Assembly: GCA_041677345.1 (NCBI GenBank)
Contig: JBAYQE010000077.1
Location: 1 to 12,850, forward strand
DNA length: 12,850 bases
Origin: JALOAT01 sp041677345
GTDB lineage: Bacteria; Pseudomonadota; Gammaproteobacteria; Thiohalomonadales; Thiohalomonadaceae
Direction of reading: 5' to 3'
Part shown: positions 1-7,551 of the stretch, one piece after another
How the letters are laid out: each line of letters begins with the position of its first letter
Numbering within the stretch: position 1 is the stretch's first letter
Notes under the pieces: model-generated
What the model saw: the letters and a program-made list of their open reading frames with translations, nothing else
What the model was told of the DNA's origin: nothing
The model's database searches: none
Translations under genes and position numbers: made by a program

Positions 1-114
1 ACCGCTCTGTTGCAGACACGTACTCAACAGCTCGGGGCTGAGGCCTTCCGACAGGCTGCTGAACTGCTCGGGGGAAAAGGAATAGATGCGGTCGAGGGCC
101 TGGCTGAGGAACAT
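1..114 (-). CDS. IS4-family transposase, N-terminal fragment (runs off window)
   Basis: Reading the minus strand from the ATG at 114-112 gives 38 codons without a stop, beginning MFLSQALDRIYSF and reaching LSPELLSTCLQQSG at the window edge. This resembles the N-terminal domain of E. coli IS4 transposase (InsG), which has QALDLVSRY near its start and LDPELISRCLAESGT at the matching place. The domain precedes the DDE nuclease core, which is outside the window, so it cannot be judged whether the gene is intact. The start is chosen by alignment to IS4. The only good Shine-Dalgarno (AAGGAG, 163-158) is 43 nt upstream, separated from the ATG by a 33-nt hairpin, so initiation looks unusual. Confidence 0.85.
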   Translation of the reverse strand, partial: MFLSQALDRIYSFSPEQFSSLSEGLSPELLSTCLQQSG

Positions 115-116
115 AA

Positions 117-149
117 AAAATCCGGTGACCGAAACGATCACCGGATTTT
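117..149 (-). terminator. Hairpin with U-tract directly before the transposase start
   Basis: A perfect 12-bp inverted repeat (117-128 with 138-149, 9-nt loop) contains the core TCCGGTGA/TCACCGGA. On the minus strand it is followed by six T residues running straight into the transposase ATG, which is the form of an intrinsic terminator. The plus-strand version has only a short T run. It would stop transcripts entering the IS from the fba side, and it could also end fba transcripts. Protection of transposase genes from read-through transcription is known for other IS elements; its use here is inference. Confidence 0.65.
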
Positions 150-183
150 GATCCCATCTCCTTGTCAGTCAAGCAAGTTTTTG

Positions 184-201
184 CCTAACTGATCGGCATT
201 A
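184..201 (-). repeat. IS4-type terminal inverted repeat
   Basis: Minus-strand sequence TAATGCCGATCAGTTAGG. The first 16 bases agree with the E. coli IS4 terminal repeat as I remember it, and it lies the expected short distance outside the transposase start. The partner repeat is beyond the window. Confidence 0.75.
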
Positions 202-238
202 GGCTCAAGGGCCGCCTGTTGTGTTGCGTCGCCGTGGC

Positions 239-1303
239 TTACTTGATCTGCGGATCGAGCTCGCCCTTGGCATAACGTGCCGCCATGTTTTCCAGGGACA
301 CGACTCTGATCTTGGAAGCCATGCCGGTGGAACCAAAGGCTTCGTAGCGGGAACGGCAGATCCCCGACATCGCCTTGGTGGCTTCCTTAAAGTACTTGCG
401 CGGGTCGAAGTTCTTGCGATCTTCGGCCAGGTACTTGCGGATGGCACCGGTGGAAGCCATGCGCAGGTCAGTGTCGATGTTCACCTTGCGCACGCCGTTC
501 TTGATGCCTTCCACGATCTCGTCAACGGGCACGCCGTAGGTCTTGCCCATGTCGCCGCCGAACTGGTTGATGATGGCCAGCCAGTCCTCGGGCACCGAGG
601 AGGAACCGTGCATGACCAGGTGCACAGTGGGGATGCGCTCGTGGATTTCCTTCACGCGGTCGATGCGCAGCACCTTGCCGGTGGGTTTGCTGGTGAACTT
701 GTAGGCGCCGTGGGAGGTGCCGATGGCGATGGCCAGGGCGTCAACCTTGGTCTTGGCCACGAAGTCGGCGGCCTCATTGGGGTCGGTCAGCAGCTGGCTG
801 TGGTCCAGGGTGCCCTCGGCGCCGTGGCCGTCTTCTTCACCGGCCTTGCCGCTCTCCAGCGAACCCAGGCAGCCCAGCTCGCCTTCCACGGATACGCCGC
901 AGGCGTGGGCCATGTCGACCACACGACGGGTCACGTCCACGTTGTACTCGTAGGAGGACGGGGTCTTGCCGTCTTCCATGAGGGAACCGTCCATCATCAC
1001 GGAGCTGAAGCCGGACTGGATGGCGTTGATGCACACGGCCGGGCTGGCGCCGTGGTCCTGGTGCATGGCCACCGGGATGTGCGGATAGGCCTCGATCGCA
1101 GCCAGAATCAGGTGGCGCAGGAACGGCTCGCCCGCGTATTTACGGGCGCCGGCGGACCCCTGCAGGATCACCGGGCTGTCGACCGCATCGGCAGCCTGCA
1201 TGATCGCCTGCACCTGCTCCATATTGTTCACGTTGAAGGCGGGCAGGCCATAGCCGTTCTCGGCGGCGTGGTCCAGCAGTTGGCGCATGGAAACGAGGGC
1301 CAT
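239..1303 (-). CDS. fba: Fructose-bisphosphate aldolase, class II
   Basis: Zn-dependent aldolase that condenses dihydroxyacetone phosphate and glyceraldehyde-3-phosphate into fructose-1,6-bisphosphate, or the reverse. The protein is 354 residues, normal for the class IIB/CbbA-like branch. HQDHG at 81-85 carries the catalytic Asp83 and metal ligand His84; GTSHG (195-199) and MHGSSS (231-236) carry further metal-binding histidines; NIDTDLR (275-281) is the phosphate-binding motif. The ATG at 1303 has AAGGAG 7-8 nt upstream. It is the last gene of the minus-strand carbon block, 139 nt after pyk, and that gap shows no clear promoter or terminator. Beside tkt, gap and pgk in a probable autotroph it may also act on sedoheptulose-1,7-bisphosphate in the Calvin cycle (inference). 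An IS4-type element begins 37 bp beyond the stop. Confidence 0.97.
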   Translation of the reverse strand: MALVSMRQLLDHAAENGYGLPAFNVNNMEQVQAIMQAADAVDSPVILQGSAGARKYAGEPFLRHLILAAIEAYPHIPVAMHQDHGASPAVCINAIQSGFSSVMMDGSLMEDGKTPSSYEYNVDVTRRVVDMAHACGVSVEGELGCLGSLESGKAGEEDGHGAEGTLDHSQLLTDPNEAADFVAKTKVDALAIAIGTSHGAYKFTSKPTGKVLRIDRVKEIHERIPTVHLVMHGSSSVPEDWLAIINQFGGDMGKTYGVPVDEIVEGIKNGVRKVNIDTDLRMASTGAIRKYLAEDRKNFDPRKYFKEATKAMSGICRSRYEAFGSTGMASKIRVVSLENMAARYAKGELDPQIK

Positions 1304-1442
1304 GTGGAATCTCCTTAGTTGATGTCAGAAGTTCTTCTTCAAACTTGAAAGCAGTCGCGCCAATGAACGCGAATCAACGTGGATCACTGCACGTCTCCCC
1401 AGTTGCGTTCTGTTGCGCTCATGCGCGGACTTTCCTTTTTAG

Positions 1443-2876
1443 TTATACCAGTTCGCCCACCCGGACGATCTTCATGGCATTGGTTCCACCGTGGACGCCC
1501 ATGAGGTCGCCCTTGGTGATGATCACCAGATCGCCGTCACGCACCGCGCCGCGGCGCACCAGTTCGTCCACGGCCTCGCGGTTCACCTGGGCGTGGTCCG
1601 ATGTGGTCACGTCGAAAGCCACCGGGTACACGCCACGGTAGAGCGTCACCTTGCGCTTGGTCTCAGTGTGGCGCGTCATAGCGTAGATGGGGATCCCGGA
1701 GCTGATGCGGGACATCCACAACGGGGTGGCACCCGACTCCGTCAATGCCGCAATGGCCTTCACCTTGAGGTGGTTGGCCACGTACATGGACGCCAGGGCG
1801 ACGGCTTCGTCGATATGGGTGAACTCCGTATGGATACGGTGATCCGAGGTGGTGGCGATGCGCTGCTTTTCCGCCTCCAGGCAGATACGGTCCATGGCCG
1901 AGATGGCCTTGTCCGGATACTTGCCCATGGCGGTCTCCGCCGACAGCATCACCGCATCCGTACCATCCAGCACGGCGTTGGCCACGTCGAACACCTCGGC
2001 ACGCGTGGGGATCTGGTTGGTGATCATGGACTCCATCATCTGGGTCGCGGTGATCACCGGCCGGTTCATGGTGCGTGCCTGCTTGATGAGTCGCTTCTGC
2101 CAGGGCACCAGCGCGGCATCGCCGATCTCCACCCCCAGATCGCCGCGTGCCACCATGATGGCGCCGGAGGCGGCGATGATCTCGTCAATGGCCTCAAGGG
2201 CCTCGGCGCGTTCGATCTTGGCGACGATCTCGCCGTGTCCGCCGGCTGCGCGCAACAGGGCACGCGCCTCGTTGACGTCGTCTGCGGTGCGGGGGAAGGA
2301 CACGGCCACGTAATCGGCCTGCATCTTGGCAGCCAGGCGGATGTCTTCCTTGTCCTTCTCGGTCAGGGCGGGCGCCGACAGGCCGCCACCCTGCTTGTTG
2401 ATGCCCTTGCGGTCGGACAGGACACCGCCCACCACGACACGGCAGATCACCTCGCGGTCATCGACACGATCCACCCAGAGGACGATACGGCCGTCATCGA
2501 GCAGCAGGGTGTCGCCGCGGCTGACGTCATCGGGCAACTGCTTGTAGGCGATGCCCACGCGTTCGTGATCACCGTTGCCGTGATCCAGGGCGCCGTCCAG
2601 GACGAAGGTCTGACCTTCTTCCAGAAGCACCTTGCCGTCACGGAATTTCTCGATGCGGATCTTGGGACCTTGCAGATCGGCGAGCACACCGACCAGACGC
2701 CCGTGGGCACGTGCGCGGTTGCGCACTTTCTCGACGCGCTCCAGGTGTTCTTCGGGACTGCCGTGGGAAAAGTTGATGCGGACCAGGTCGACACCGGCCT
2801 GGATTATCTTGTCCAGCATCTTGGGATCGTCAGTAGCCGGTCCCAGCGTGGACACTATCTTGGTTCGTCTTGGCAT
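1443..2876 (-). CDS. pyk: Pyruvate kinase (PykA type)
   Basis: Transfers phosphate from phosphoenolpyruvate to ADP, the last step of glycolysis. From the ATG at 2876 the protein is 477 residues, starting MPRRTKIVSTLGPAT, and resembles E. coli PykA (480 aa) more than PykF. Visible motifs: RINFSHG (33-39), DLQGPKIR (67-74, start of the B domain), KIERAE (220-225) with catalytic Lys220, the metal and substrate loop MVARGDLGVE (241-250), TATQMMESM (277-285) and GTDAVMLSAET (305-315). An upstream in-frame ATG at 2942 would add 22 residues unlike the family and is rejected. The ribosome site is weak (TGAGA, 7 nt before the ATG). The gene lies 84 nt after pgk, with two hairpins in the gap. Confidence 0.96.
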   Translation of the reverse strand: MPRRTKIVSTLGPATDDPKMLDKIIQAGVDLVRINFSHGSPEEHLERVEKVRNRARAHGRLVGVLADLQGPKIRIEKFRDGKVLLEEGQTFVLDGALDHGNGDHERVGIAYKQLPDDVSRGDTLLLDDGRIVLWVDRVDDREVICRVVVGGVLSDRKGINKQGGGLSAPALTEKDKEDIRLAAKMQADYVAVSFPRTADDVNEARALLRAAGGHGEIVAKIERAEALEAIDEIIAASGAIMVARGDLGVEIGDAALVPWQKRLIKQARTMNRPVITATQMMESMITNQIPTRAEVFDVANAVLDGTDAVMLSAETAMGKYPDKAISAMDRICLEAEKQRIATTSDHRIHTEFTHIDEAVALASMYVANHLKVKAIAALTESGATPLWMSRISSGIPIYAMTRHTETKRKVTLYRGVYPVAFDVTTSDHAQVNREAVDELVRRGAVRDGDLVIITKGDLMGVHGGTNAMKIVRVGELV

Positions 2877-2888
2877 GTGGTTTCTCAG

Positions 2889-2937
2889 GGGTCTTGGGAC
2901 CCTCTGGTATGGCTGCCGGGGGCATTCCAGCCCCCGG
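2889..2937 (-). other. Two hairpins in the pgk-pyk intergenic region
   Basis: A perfect 8-bp stem CCGGGGGC/GCCCCCGG (2916-2923 with 2930-2937, 6-nt loop) is followed in the direction of transcription by a 5-bp stem GGGTC/GACCC (2889-2893 with 2898-2902), which ends 2 nt before the weak pyk ribosome site. Neither has a T-tract on the minus strand, so these are not classic intrinsic terminators. They may protect the pgk transcript 3' end or modulate pyk expression (inference). Confidence 0.5.
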
Positions 2938-2960
2938 TCCACCTTATCGTAAGAGACTGA

Positions 2961-4142
2961 TTACTTGCCGGCCCGCTCCTCGAGGATGGCGACCGCGGGC
3001 AGCACCTTGCCTTCCAAGTATTCCAGGAAAGCACCGCCAGCCGTCGAGATGTACGACACCTTTTCGTAGATGTCGTATTTCTGGATGGCTGCGATGGTGT
3101 CACCGCCGCCGGCGAGGGTGAAGGCCATGGTATTGGCGATCGCTTCAGCGATTTTCTTGGTGCCTTCACCGAACTGGTCGAACTCGAATACGCCCACCGG
3201 GCCGTTCCAGACCACCGTGCCGGCCTGCATGATGATATCGGCCAGTTCCTGCGCGCTCTTGGGTCCGATGTCGAAGATCATGTCATCGTCGGCCACGGCA
3301 TCGGCCTCTTTCAGTACGGCCGGTTCATTGGCGTCGAATTTCTTGCCCACCACCACGTCCACCGCGATGGGGATGTTGGCGCCGCGCTTTTGCATCTTCT
3401 CCATCAGGGCCTGGGCCGTGGGAATGAGGTCGGCCTCTGCCAGCGACTTGCCGATCTTCTTGCCGGCCGCCGCCAGGAAGGTGTTGGCGATACCGCCGCC
3501 CACGACAAGCTGGTCCACCTTCTCGGACAGGGATTCGAGTACCGTGAGCTTGGTAGACACCTTGGAACCGCCGACGATGGCCACCATGGGTCGCGCGGGA
3601 TTGGCAAGCGCCTTGTTGAGCGCATCCAGCTCACCCGTGAGCAGGGTGCCGGCGCAGGCCACCGGCGCGTACTTGGCGATGCCGTGGGTGGAGGCCTGGG
3701 CGCGGTGGGCGGTGCCGAAGGCGTCCATCACGAAGACATCGCACAGGGCGGCGTATTTCCTGGACAGCTCATCGTCGTTCTTCTTCTCGCCCTTGTTGAC
3801 GCGGCAGTTCTCCAACAACACCAGTTCGCCCTCGGCCACGTCGAAGCCGCCGTCCACCCAGTCCTTGATCAGGCGCACGGGCTTGCTGAGCTTCTGGGAG
3901 AGCACGTCGGCCACGGGTTTGAGGGACACCTCTTCACTCCACTCACCTTCGGTGGGACGCCCCAGGTGCGAGGTCACCATCACCCTGGCGCCGGCCTTGA
4001 GGGCAGCCTCGATTGTGGGCATGGAAGCGGTGATGCGCGCATCGGACGTCACCTTGCCGTCCTTCACAGGAACGTTCAGGTCGGCACGGATGAAGACGCG
4101 CTTACCCTTCAGATCCAGATCGGTCATGTTCATCACAGGCAT
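2961..4142 (-). CDS. pgk: Phosphoglycerate kinase
   Basis: Interconverts 1,3-bisphosphoglycerate plus ADP with 3-phosphoglycerate plus ATP, in glycolysis, gluconeogenesis and the Calvin cycle. The protein is 393 residues (E. coli 387) and its start MPVMNMTDLDLKGKRVF aligns with E. coli Pgk. Motifs: RADLNVPV (19-26), SHLGRP (58-63), GGSKVSTK (191-198) in the hinge and nucleotide region, VWNGPVGVFEF (311-321) and GGGDTIAA (345-352). The ENVRFNKGEK motif reads ENCRVNKGEK (111-120) here. The ATG at 4142 has a perfect AAGGAG 8 nt upstream. It is separated from gap by 177 nt that contain an inverted-repeat element, so part of its expression may be uncoupled from gap (inference). Confidence 0.97.
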   Translation of the reverse strand: MPVMNMTDLDLKGKRVFIRADLNVPVKDGKVTSDARITASMPTIEAALKAGARVMVTSHLGRPTEGEWSEEVSLKPVADVLSQKLSKPVRLIKDWVDGGFDVAEGELVLLENCRVNKGEKKNDDELSRKYAALCDVFVMDAFGTAHRAQASTHGIAKYAPVACAGTLLTGELDALNKALANPARPMVAIVGGSKVSTKLTVLESLSEKVDQLVVGGGIANTFLAAAGKKIGKSLAEADLIPTAQALMEKMQKRGANIPIAVDVVVGKKFDANEPAVLKEADAVADDDMIFDIGPKSAQELADIIMQAGTVVWNGPVGVFEFDQFGEGTKKIAEAIANTMAFTLAGGGDTIAAIQKYDIYEKVSYISTAGGAFLEYLEGKVLPAVAILEERAGK

Positions 4143-4227
4143 GTGGACTGCTCCTTGGATTTGTTATTTATTTTCTGAAAACCATCGGCGGAAGCGCCGC
4201 TTCGGCGGATGATTCTCGAGCACTACG

Positions 4228-4318
4228 AAGCTTTAACCACGGGGTACACGGGGCACACGGGGGCAAGATGCGCTTGATCTCCCCGTGTCCCCGTGTTCCC
4301 CATGGTTATCTGCTTTTT
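4228..4318. repeat. Intergenic inverted-repeat element, CACGGGG family, copy 1
   Basis: The left arm (about 4235-4263) begins AACCACGGGGTACACGGGG; the right arm (4281-4307), read on the minus strand, begins AACCATGGGGAACACGGGG. The arms pair over roughly 27 bp with two mismatches and one inserted base, around a 17-nt loop. Within the arms the unit ACACGGGG recurs at about 9-nt spacing. Both outer flanks carry AAGC (left) or AAAAAGC (right, minus strand), as in copy 2 at 9891. The element begins one base after the gap stop codon, so the gap transcript would end with, or run through, a very stable stem-loop. No ORF or transposase is associated; a REP- or MITE-like dispersed element is the best guess. 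Confidence 0.8.
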
Positions 4319-4319
4319 G

Positions 4320-5324
4320 TTACTGCGCCACGTGCTTCAGGAAGCGGAGCATGTTGCAGGTGTAGCCGTACTCGTTGTCGTACCAGGACACCAGCTTGAC
4401 GAAGGTGCCGTCCAGGGCGATGCCGGCTTCGGCGTCGAAGGTGGAGGGCTGGGGGCAGCCACGGAAGTCGGTGGCGACCACCTTCTCGTCGGTGTAGCCA
4501 AGCACGCCCTTGAGCTCGCCTTCGGCAGCCTTCTTCATGGCGGCGCAGATCTGCTCGTAGGACGCGTCCTTCTCCAGTTCGACGGTGAGGTCGACCACGG
4601 AGACGTCGGAGGTGGGTACGCGGAAGGCCATGCCGGTGAGCTTCTTGTTCAGCTCGGGGATGACCTTGCCCACGGCCTTGGCGGCGCCGGTGGAGGACGG
4701 GATGATGTTCTCCAGGATGCCGCGGCCACCGCGCCAGTCCTTCTTGGACGGACCGTCGACGGTCTTCTGGGTGGCGGTGGCGGCGTGCACGGTGCTCATC
4801 AGGCCGCGCTTGATGCCGAAGTTCTCATGCAGCACCTTGGCGACAGGCGCCAGGCAGTTGGTAGTGCAGGAGGCGGCGGAGACGATGGTCTCACCGGCAT
4901 ACTTCTGGTGGTTCACGCCATACACGAACATCGGGGTGTCGTCCTTGGAGGGGGCGGACTGCACCACCTTCTTGGCACCTGCCTTCAGATGGGCCTCGCA
5001 GGAGTCCTTGGTGAGGAACAGGCCGGTGGATTCCACCACGATGTCGACACCCACGTCGCCCCACGCCAGCGCGGTGGGATCCTTCTCGGCCGTCAGGCGA
5101 ATGGTCTTGCCGTTCACGACGAGGTTGCTGCCATCCACCTTGATATCGCCGTTGAAGCGGCCGTGGACGGAGTCGTACTTCAGCATGTAGGCCAGGTAAT
5201 CGGGGTCGAGCAGGTCGTTGATGGCAACCACCTCGATGTCCCTGAACTCGGCTTCCTTGGCGATGGCACGGAACACCATGCGGCCGATACGGCCGAAGCC
5301 ATTGATTCCAACTTTGATAGCCAT
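4320..5324 (-). CDS. gap: Glyceraldehyde-3-phosphate dehydrogenase, type I
   Basis: Oxidative phosphorylation of glyceraldehyde-3-phosphate to 1,3-bisphosphoglycerate, reversible. The protein is 334 residues with the N-terminal Rossmann motif GINGFGRIGR (6-15). Asp37 in AINDLLD (34-40) suggests NAD preference. SCTTNC (152-157) carries catalytic Cys153, STVH (177-180) carries His180, and a conserved GMAFRVPT segment follows. It is E. coli GapA-like through ATQKTVDGPS and WRGGRG. Position 150 is Ala where the family usually has Asn (SNASCTTN). The ATG at 5324 has AGGAGA 8 nt upstream, and the gap from tkt is only 22 nt, so the two genes are almost certainly cotranscribed. Erythrose-4-phosphate dehydrogenase (Epd), found at this place in Pseudomonas, is the alternative, but the sequence favours GAPDH. 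Confidence 0.95.
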   Translation of the reverse strand: MAIKVGINGFGRIGRMVFRAIAKEAEFRDIEVVAINDLLDPDYLAYMLKYDSVHGRFNGDIKVDGSNLVVNGKTIRLTAEKDPTALAWGDVGVDIVVESTGLFLTKDSCEAHLKAGAKKVVQSAPSKDDTPMFVYGVNHQKYAGETIVSAASCTTNCLAPVAKVLHENFGIKRGLMSTVHAATATQKTVDGPSKKDWRGGRGILENIIPSSTGAAKAVGKVIPELNKKLTGMAFRVPTSDVSVVDLTVELEKDASYEQICAAMKKAAEGELKGVLGYTDEKVVATDFRGCPQPSTFDAEAGIALDGTFVKLVSWYDNEYGYTCNMLRFLKHVAQ

Positions 5325-5346
5325 TCTCTCGATCTCCTGGTTTTTC

Positions 5347-7341
5347 TTAGATGATGGACTCGACCGCCTTCACCACATTCTCCGTGGTGAAGCCGAATTC
5401 CTTGAACAGCTTGTCGGCCGGCGCAGACTCGCCGAAGCGATCGATGCCGATGACCTTGCCGTCCAGGCCGACGTACTTCGCCCAGAAGGCGGTCACGCCG
5501 GCTTCCACGGCCACACGCGCACGCACCTTGGAAGGCAGCACGGATTCGCGATAGGCCGCATCCTGGGCATCGAAGGTGTCGGTGGAGGGCATGGACACCA
5601 CGCGCACCTTACGGCCCTTCTTGCTCAGCTCCTCGCAGGCGTTCACTGCCAGTTCCACCTCAGAACCGGTGGCGATGAGGATAGCCTCGGGTGTGCCCTC
5701 GCAGTCCTTCAGCACATAGCCGCCGCGGGCGATGGCCGAAAGCTGCTCGCCGGAGCGTTCCATATGGGGCAGGTTCTGGCGTGAGAAGATGAGGCAGGAG
5801 GGACCGGTCTTGCGTTCCACCGCCTGTGCCCAGGCCACGGCGGATTCGACCGCATCGCAGGGGCGCCACACGGCCATGTTGGGAATCATGCGCAGGGTTG
5901 CGATCTGCTCGACCGGCTGGTGGGTCGGGCCGTCCTCGCCCAGGCCGATGGAGTCGTGGGTGTAGACGAAAATGGAGCGGATCTTCATGAGCGCCGCCAT
6001 GCGCAGGGCATTGCGGGCGTACTCCGAAAACATGAGGAAGGTGCCGCCGAACGGAATGAAGCCGCCATGCAGGGCCATGCCGTTCATGATGGCGGACATA
6101 CCGAACTCGCGAACGCCGTAGGAAATGTAGTTGCCGTCGCTCACCGTGTTGGTGATGGCCTTGGCTTCCTTCCAGCCGGTGAGATTCGACGGGGTCAGGT
6201 CCGCCGAGCCGCCGAGGAACTCGGGCAGCAGCTTGGCATAGCCGCCGATGGCGTTCTGGGAGGCCTTGCGGGTAGCGATCTTCTCCGCCTTGGCGTTCAC
6301 GTCGTTGATGAAGGCCGCGGCATCCGCCGCCCAATTGGCCGGCAGCTCGCCCTTCATGCGGCGCTCGAACTCGGCGGCAAGGTCCGGGAATTCCTTCCTA
6401 TAGGCATCAAACTTCTCCTGCCAATGACCCTCCGCCTTGGCCCCCTTCTGAGTGGCGTCCCACGCCTCGGCGATATCGGAGGGGATCACGAAGGGCTCGT
6501 GCTTCCAGCCCAGGTTCTCGCGGGTGGCGGCGATCTCGTCATCACCCAGCGGCGCGCCGTGACAGTCGTGGGAACCGCACAGATTGGGCGCGCCGAAGCC
6601 GATCACGGTCTTGCAGCAGACGAGCGTGGGCCTGTCGTTGACGCTCTTGGCCTCGTGGATGGCGCGATTGATGGCGTCGGCGTCATGGCCGTCCACGTCG
6701 CGCACCACGTGCCAGCCATAGGCCTCGAAGCGCTTCGGCGTGTCGTCGGTGAACCAGCCTTCCACGTGGCCGTCGATGGAGATGCCGTTGTCGTCCCAGA
6801 AAGCGATGAGCTTGCCAAGACCCAGGGTGCCGGCCAGGGCGCAGGCCTCATGGGAGATGCCTTCCATCATGCAGCCGTCGCCCATGAACACGTAGGTGTA
6901 GTGATCGACGATGTGATGGCCGGGACGGTTGAACTGGCCCGCAAGCACCTTCTCGGCGATGGCCATGCCGACGCCGTTGGTGATGCCCTGGCCCAGGGGA
7001 CCGGTGGTGGTCTCCACGCCGGGGGTGTAGCCGTATTCGGGGTGGCCCGGGGTCCGGGAGTGCAGCTGACGGAAGCTCTTCAGATCATCGATGCTGACGT
7101 CATAGCCGGTCAGGTGCAGCAGGGAATAGATGAGCATGGAGCCATGGCCGTTGGAGAGAATGAAACGGTCACGGTCGTGCCACATGGGGTTCTTGGGATT
7201 GTGCTTGAGGTGGTCGCGCCAGAGCACTTCGGCGATATCGGCCATGCCCATGGGGGCGCCGGGGTGACCGGACTTGGCCTTCTGAACCCCATCCATGCTG
7301 AGCGCACGAATGGCATTGGCGAGTTCACGACGGGTTGGCAT
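5347..7341 (-). CDS. tkt: Transketolase
   Basis: Thiamine-diphosphate enzyme moving two-carbon units between sugar phosphates in the pentose phosphate pathway and the Calvin cycle. From the ATG at 7341 the protein is 664 residues (E. coli TktA 663), starting MPTRRELANAIRALSMD. Visible: SGHPGAPMG (24-32) with His26, SNGHGSM (63-69) with His66, the ThDP/metal motif GDGCMMEG (154-161) through DDNGISIDGH (183-192), REFGM (411-415) with catalytic Glu412, and THDSIGLGEDGPTHQP in the pyrimidine domain. An in-frame ATG at 7413 would add 24 non-conserved residues; AGGAG 6 nt before 7341 settles the start. It is the first gene of the minus-strand block, with a long leader that contains a hairpin at 7387-7403. 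Confidence 0.97.
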   Translation of the reverse strand: MPTRRELANAIRALSMDGVQKAKSGHPGAPMGMADIAEVLWRDHLKHNPKNPMWHDRDRFILSNGHGSMLIYSLLHLTGYDVSIDDLKSFRQLHSRTPGHPEYGYTPGVETTTGPLGQGITNGVGMAIAEKVLAGQFNRPGHHIVDHYTYVFMGDGCMMEGISHEACALAGTLGLGKLIAFWDDNGISIDGHVEGWFTDDTPKRFEAYGWHVVRDVDGHDADAINRAIHEAKSVNDRPTLVCCKTVIGFGAPNLCGSHDCHGAPLGDDEIAATRENLGWKHEPFVIPSDIAEAWDATQKGAKAEGHWQEKFDAYRKEFPDLAAEFERRMKGELPANWAADAAAFINDVNAKAEKIATRKASQNAIGGYAKLLPEFLGGSADLTPSNLTGWKEAKAITNTVSDGNYISYGVREFGMSAIMNGMALHGGFIPFGGTFLMFSEYARNALRMAALMKIRSIFVYTHDSIGLGEDGPTHQPVEQIATLRMIPNMAVWRPCDAVESAVAWAQAVERKTGPSCLIFSRQNLPHMERSGEQLSAIARGGYVLKDCEGTPEAILIATGSEVELAVNACEELSKKGRKVRVVSMPSTDTFDAQDAAYRESVLPSKVRARVAVEAGVTAFWAKYVGLDGKVIGIDRFGESAPADKLFKEFGFTTENVVKAVESII

Positions 7342-7386
7342 GTGCTTCTCCTGAGATAGCGAAATTTCTTCCAAAAAGGTCTTGCC

Positions 7387-7403
7387 GGCCGTCAATGACG
7401 GCC
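7387..7403 (-). other. Hairpin in the tkt leader
   Basis: A perfect 7-bp stem GGCCGTC/GACGGCC with a 3-nt loop. On the minus strand a run of five T residues follows after a 9-nt spacer, too far for a classic terminator. It lies 45 nt upstream of the tkt start codon. A role in attenuation or mRNA stability is possible but unproven. Confidence 0.35.
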
Positions 7404-7512
7404 CCGGGGCCACATCCTTGCAACCCGGATGCTTTCTGCTGATGAGGGCAGGTGGCTGTCTTGTTGTTGAGGATCCGTGGCGTCCACCTAACGTCGGCTG
7501 GTGGCTCCAGCA

Positions 7513-7548
7513 CTCCCGCGAGCGGCCTCCAACGCCGTGCCGCGGGAG
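7513..7548. other. Stem-loop in the tkt/PhnD-like intergenic region
   Basis: An 8-bp perfect stem CTCCCGCG/CGCGGGAG (7513-7520 with 7541-7548) encloses an inner 4-bp stem CGGC/GCCG. There is no T-tract on either side. It abuts the nested dyad at 7552-7605 and would be in the tkt 5' leader if transcription starts upstream of it. Confidence 0.4.
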
Positions 7549-7551
7549 AAA

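Larger units (their letters stand above)
1..201 (-). mobile_element. IS4-family insertion sequence, one terminus (truncated by window edge)
   Basis: Two independent signals agree. The minus strand reading inward from 201 begins TAATGCCGATCAGTTA, which matches the terminal inverted repeat I recall for E. coli IS4, and the minus-strand ORF starting at 114 matches the N-terminus of IS4-family transposases. The outer end is therefore placed at 201, 37 bp beyond the fba stop codon. IS4-type elements duplicate about 11-13 bp of target, so the duplication should begin at 202, but the other end lies outside the window and cannot be compared. The rest of the element extends to the left of position 1. 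Confidence 0.85.

Noticed and set aside
10..192. 60-codon plus-strand ORF at the left edge
   Set aside because: It is antisense to the transposase start and crosses the IS hairpin and terminal repeat; the minus-strand frame has the family match.
221..4212. Long plus-strand ORFs antisense to fba, pyk and pgk (up to 489 codons)
   Set aside because: They mirror the real genes in GC-rich sequence, are rich in His, Gly, Val, Ala and Leu or in Ser and Arg as shadow frames are, match no family and lack ribosome sites.
4228..4318. CRISPR-like array from the recurring CACGGGG units
   Set aside because: The units are about 9 nt, arranged as inverted arms without spacers, and no cas gene is present.
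4293..7359. Long plus-strand ORFs antisense to gap and tkt (353 and 479 codons)
   Set aside because: Shadow frames of well-identified enzymes with the same low-complexity His/Gly/Val composition; no independent support.
7378..7413. Alternative upstream start of tkt at 7413 (24 extra residues)
   Set aside because: The extension is not conserved, while the ATG at 7341 aligns with TktA and has AGGAG at the right distance.
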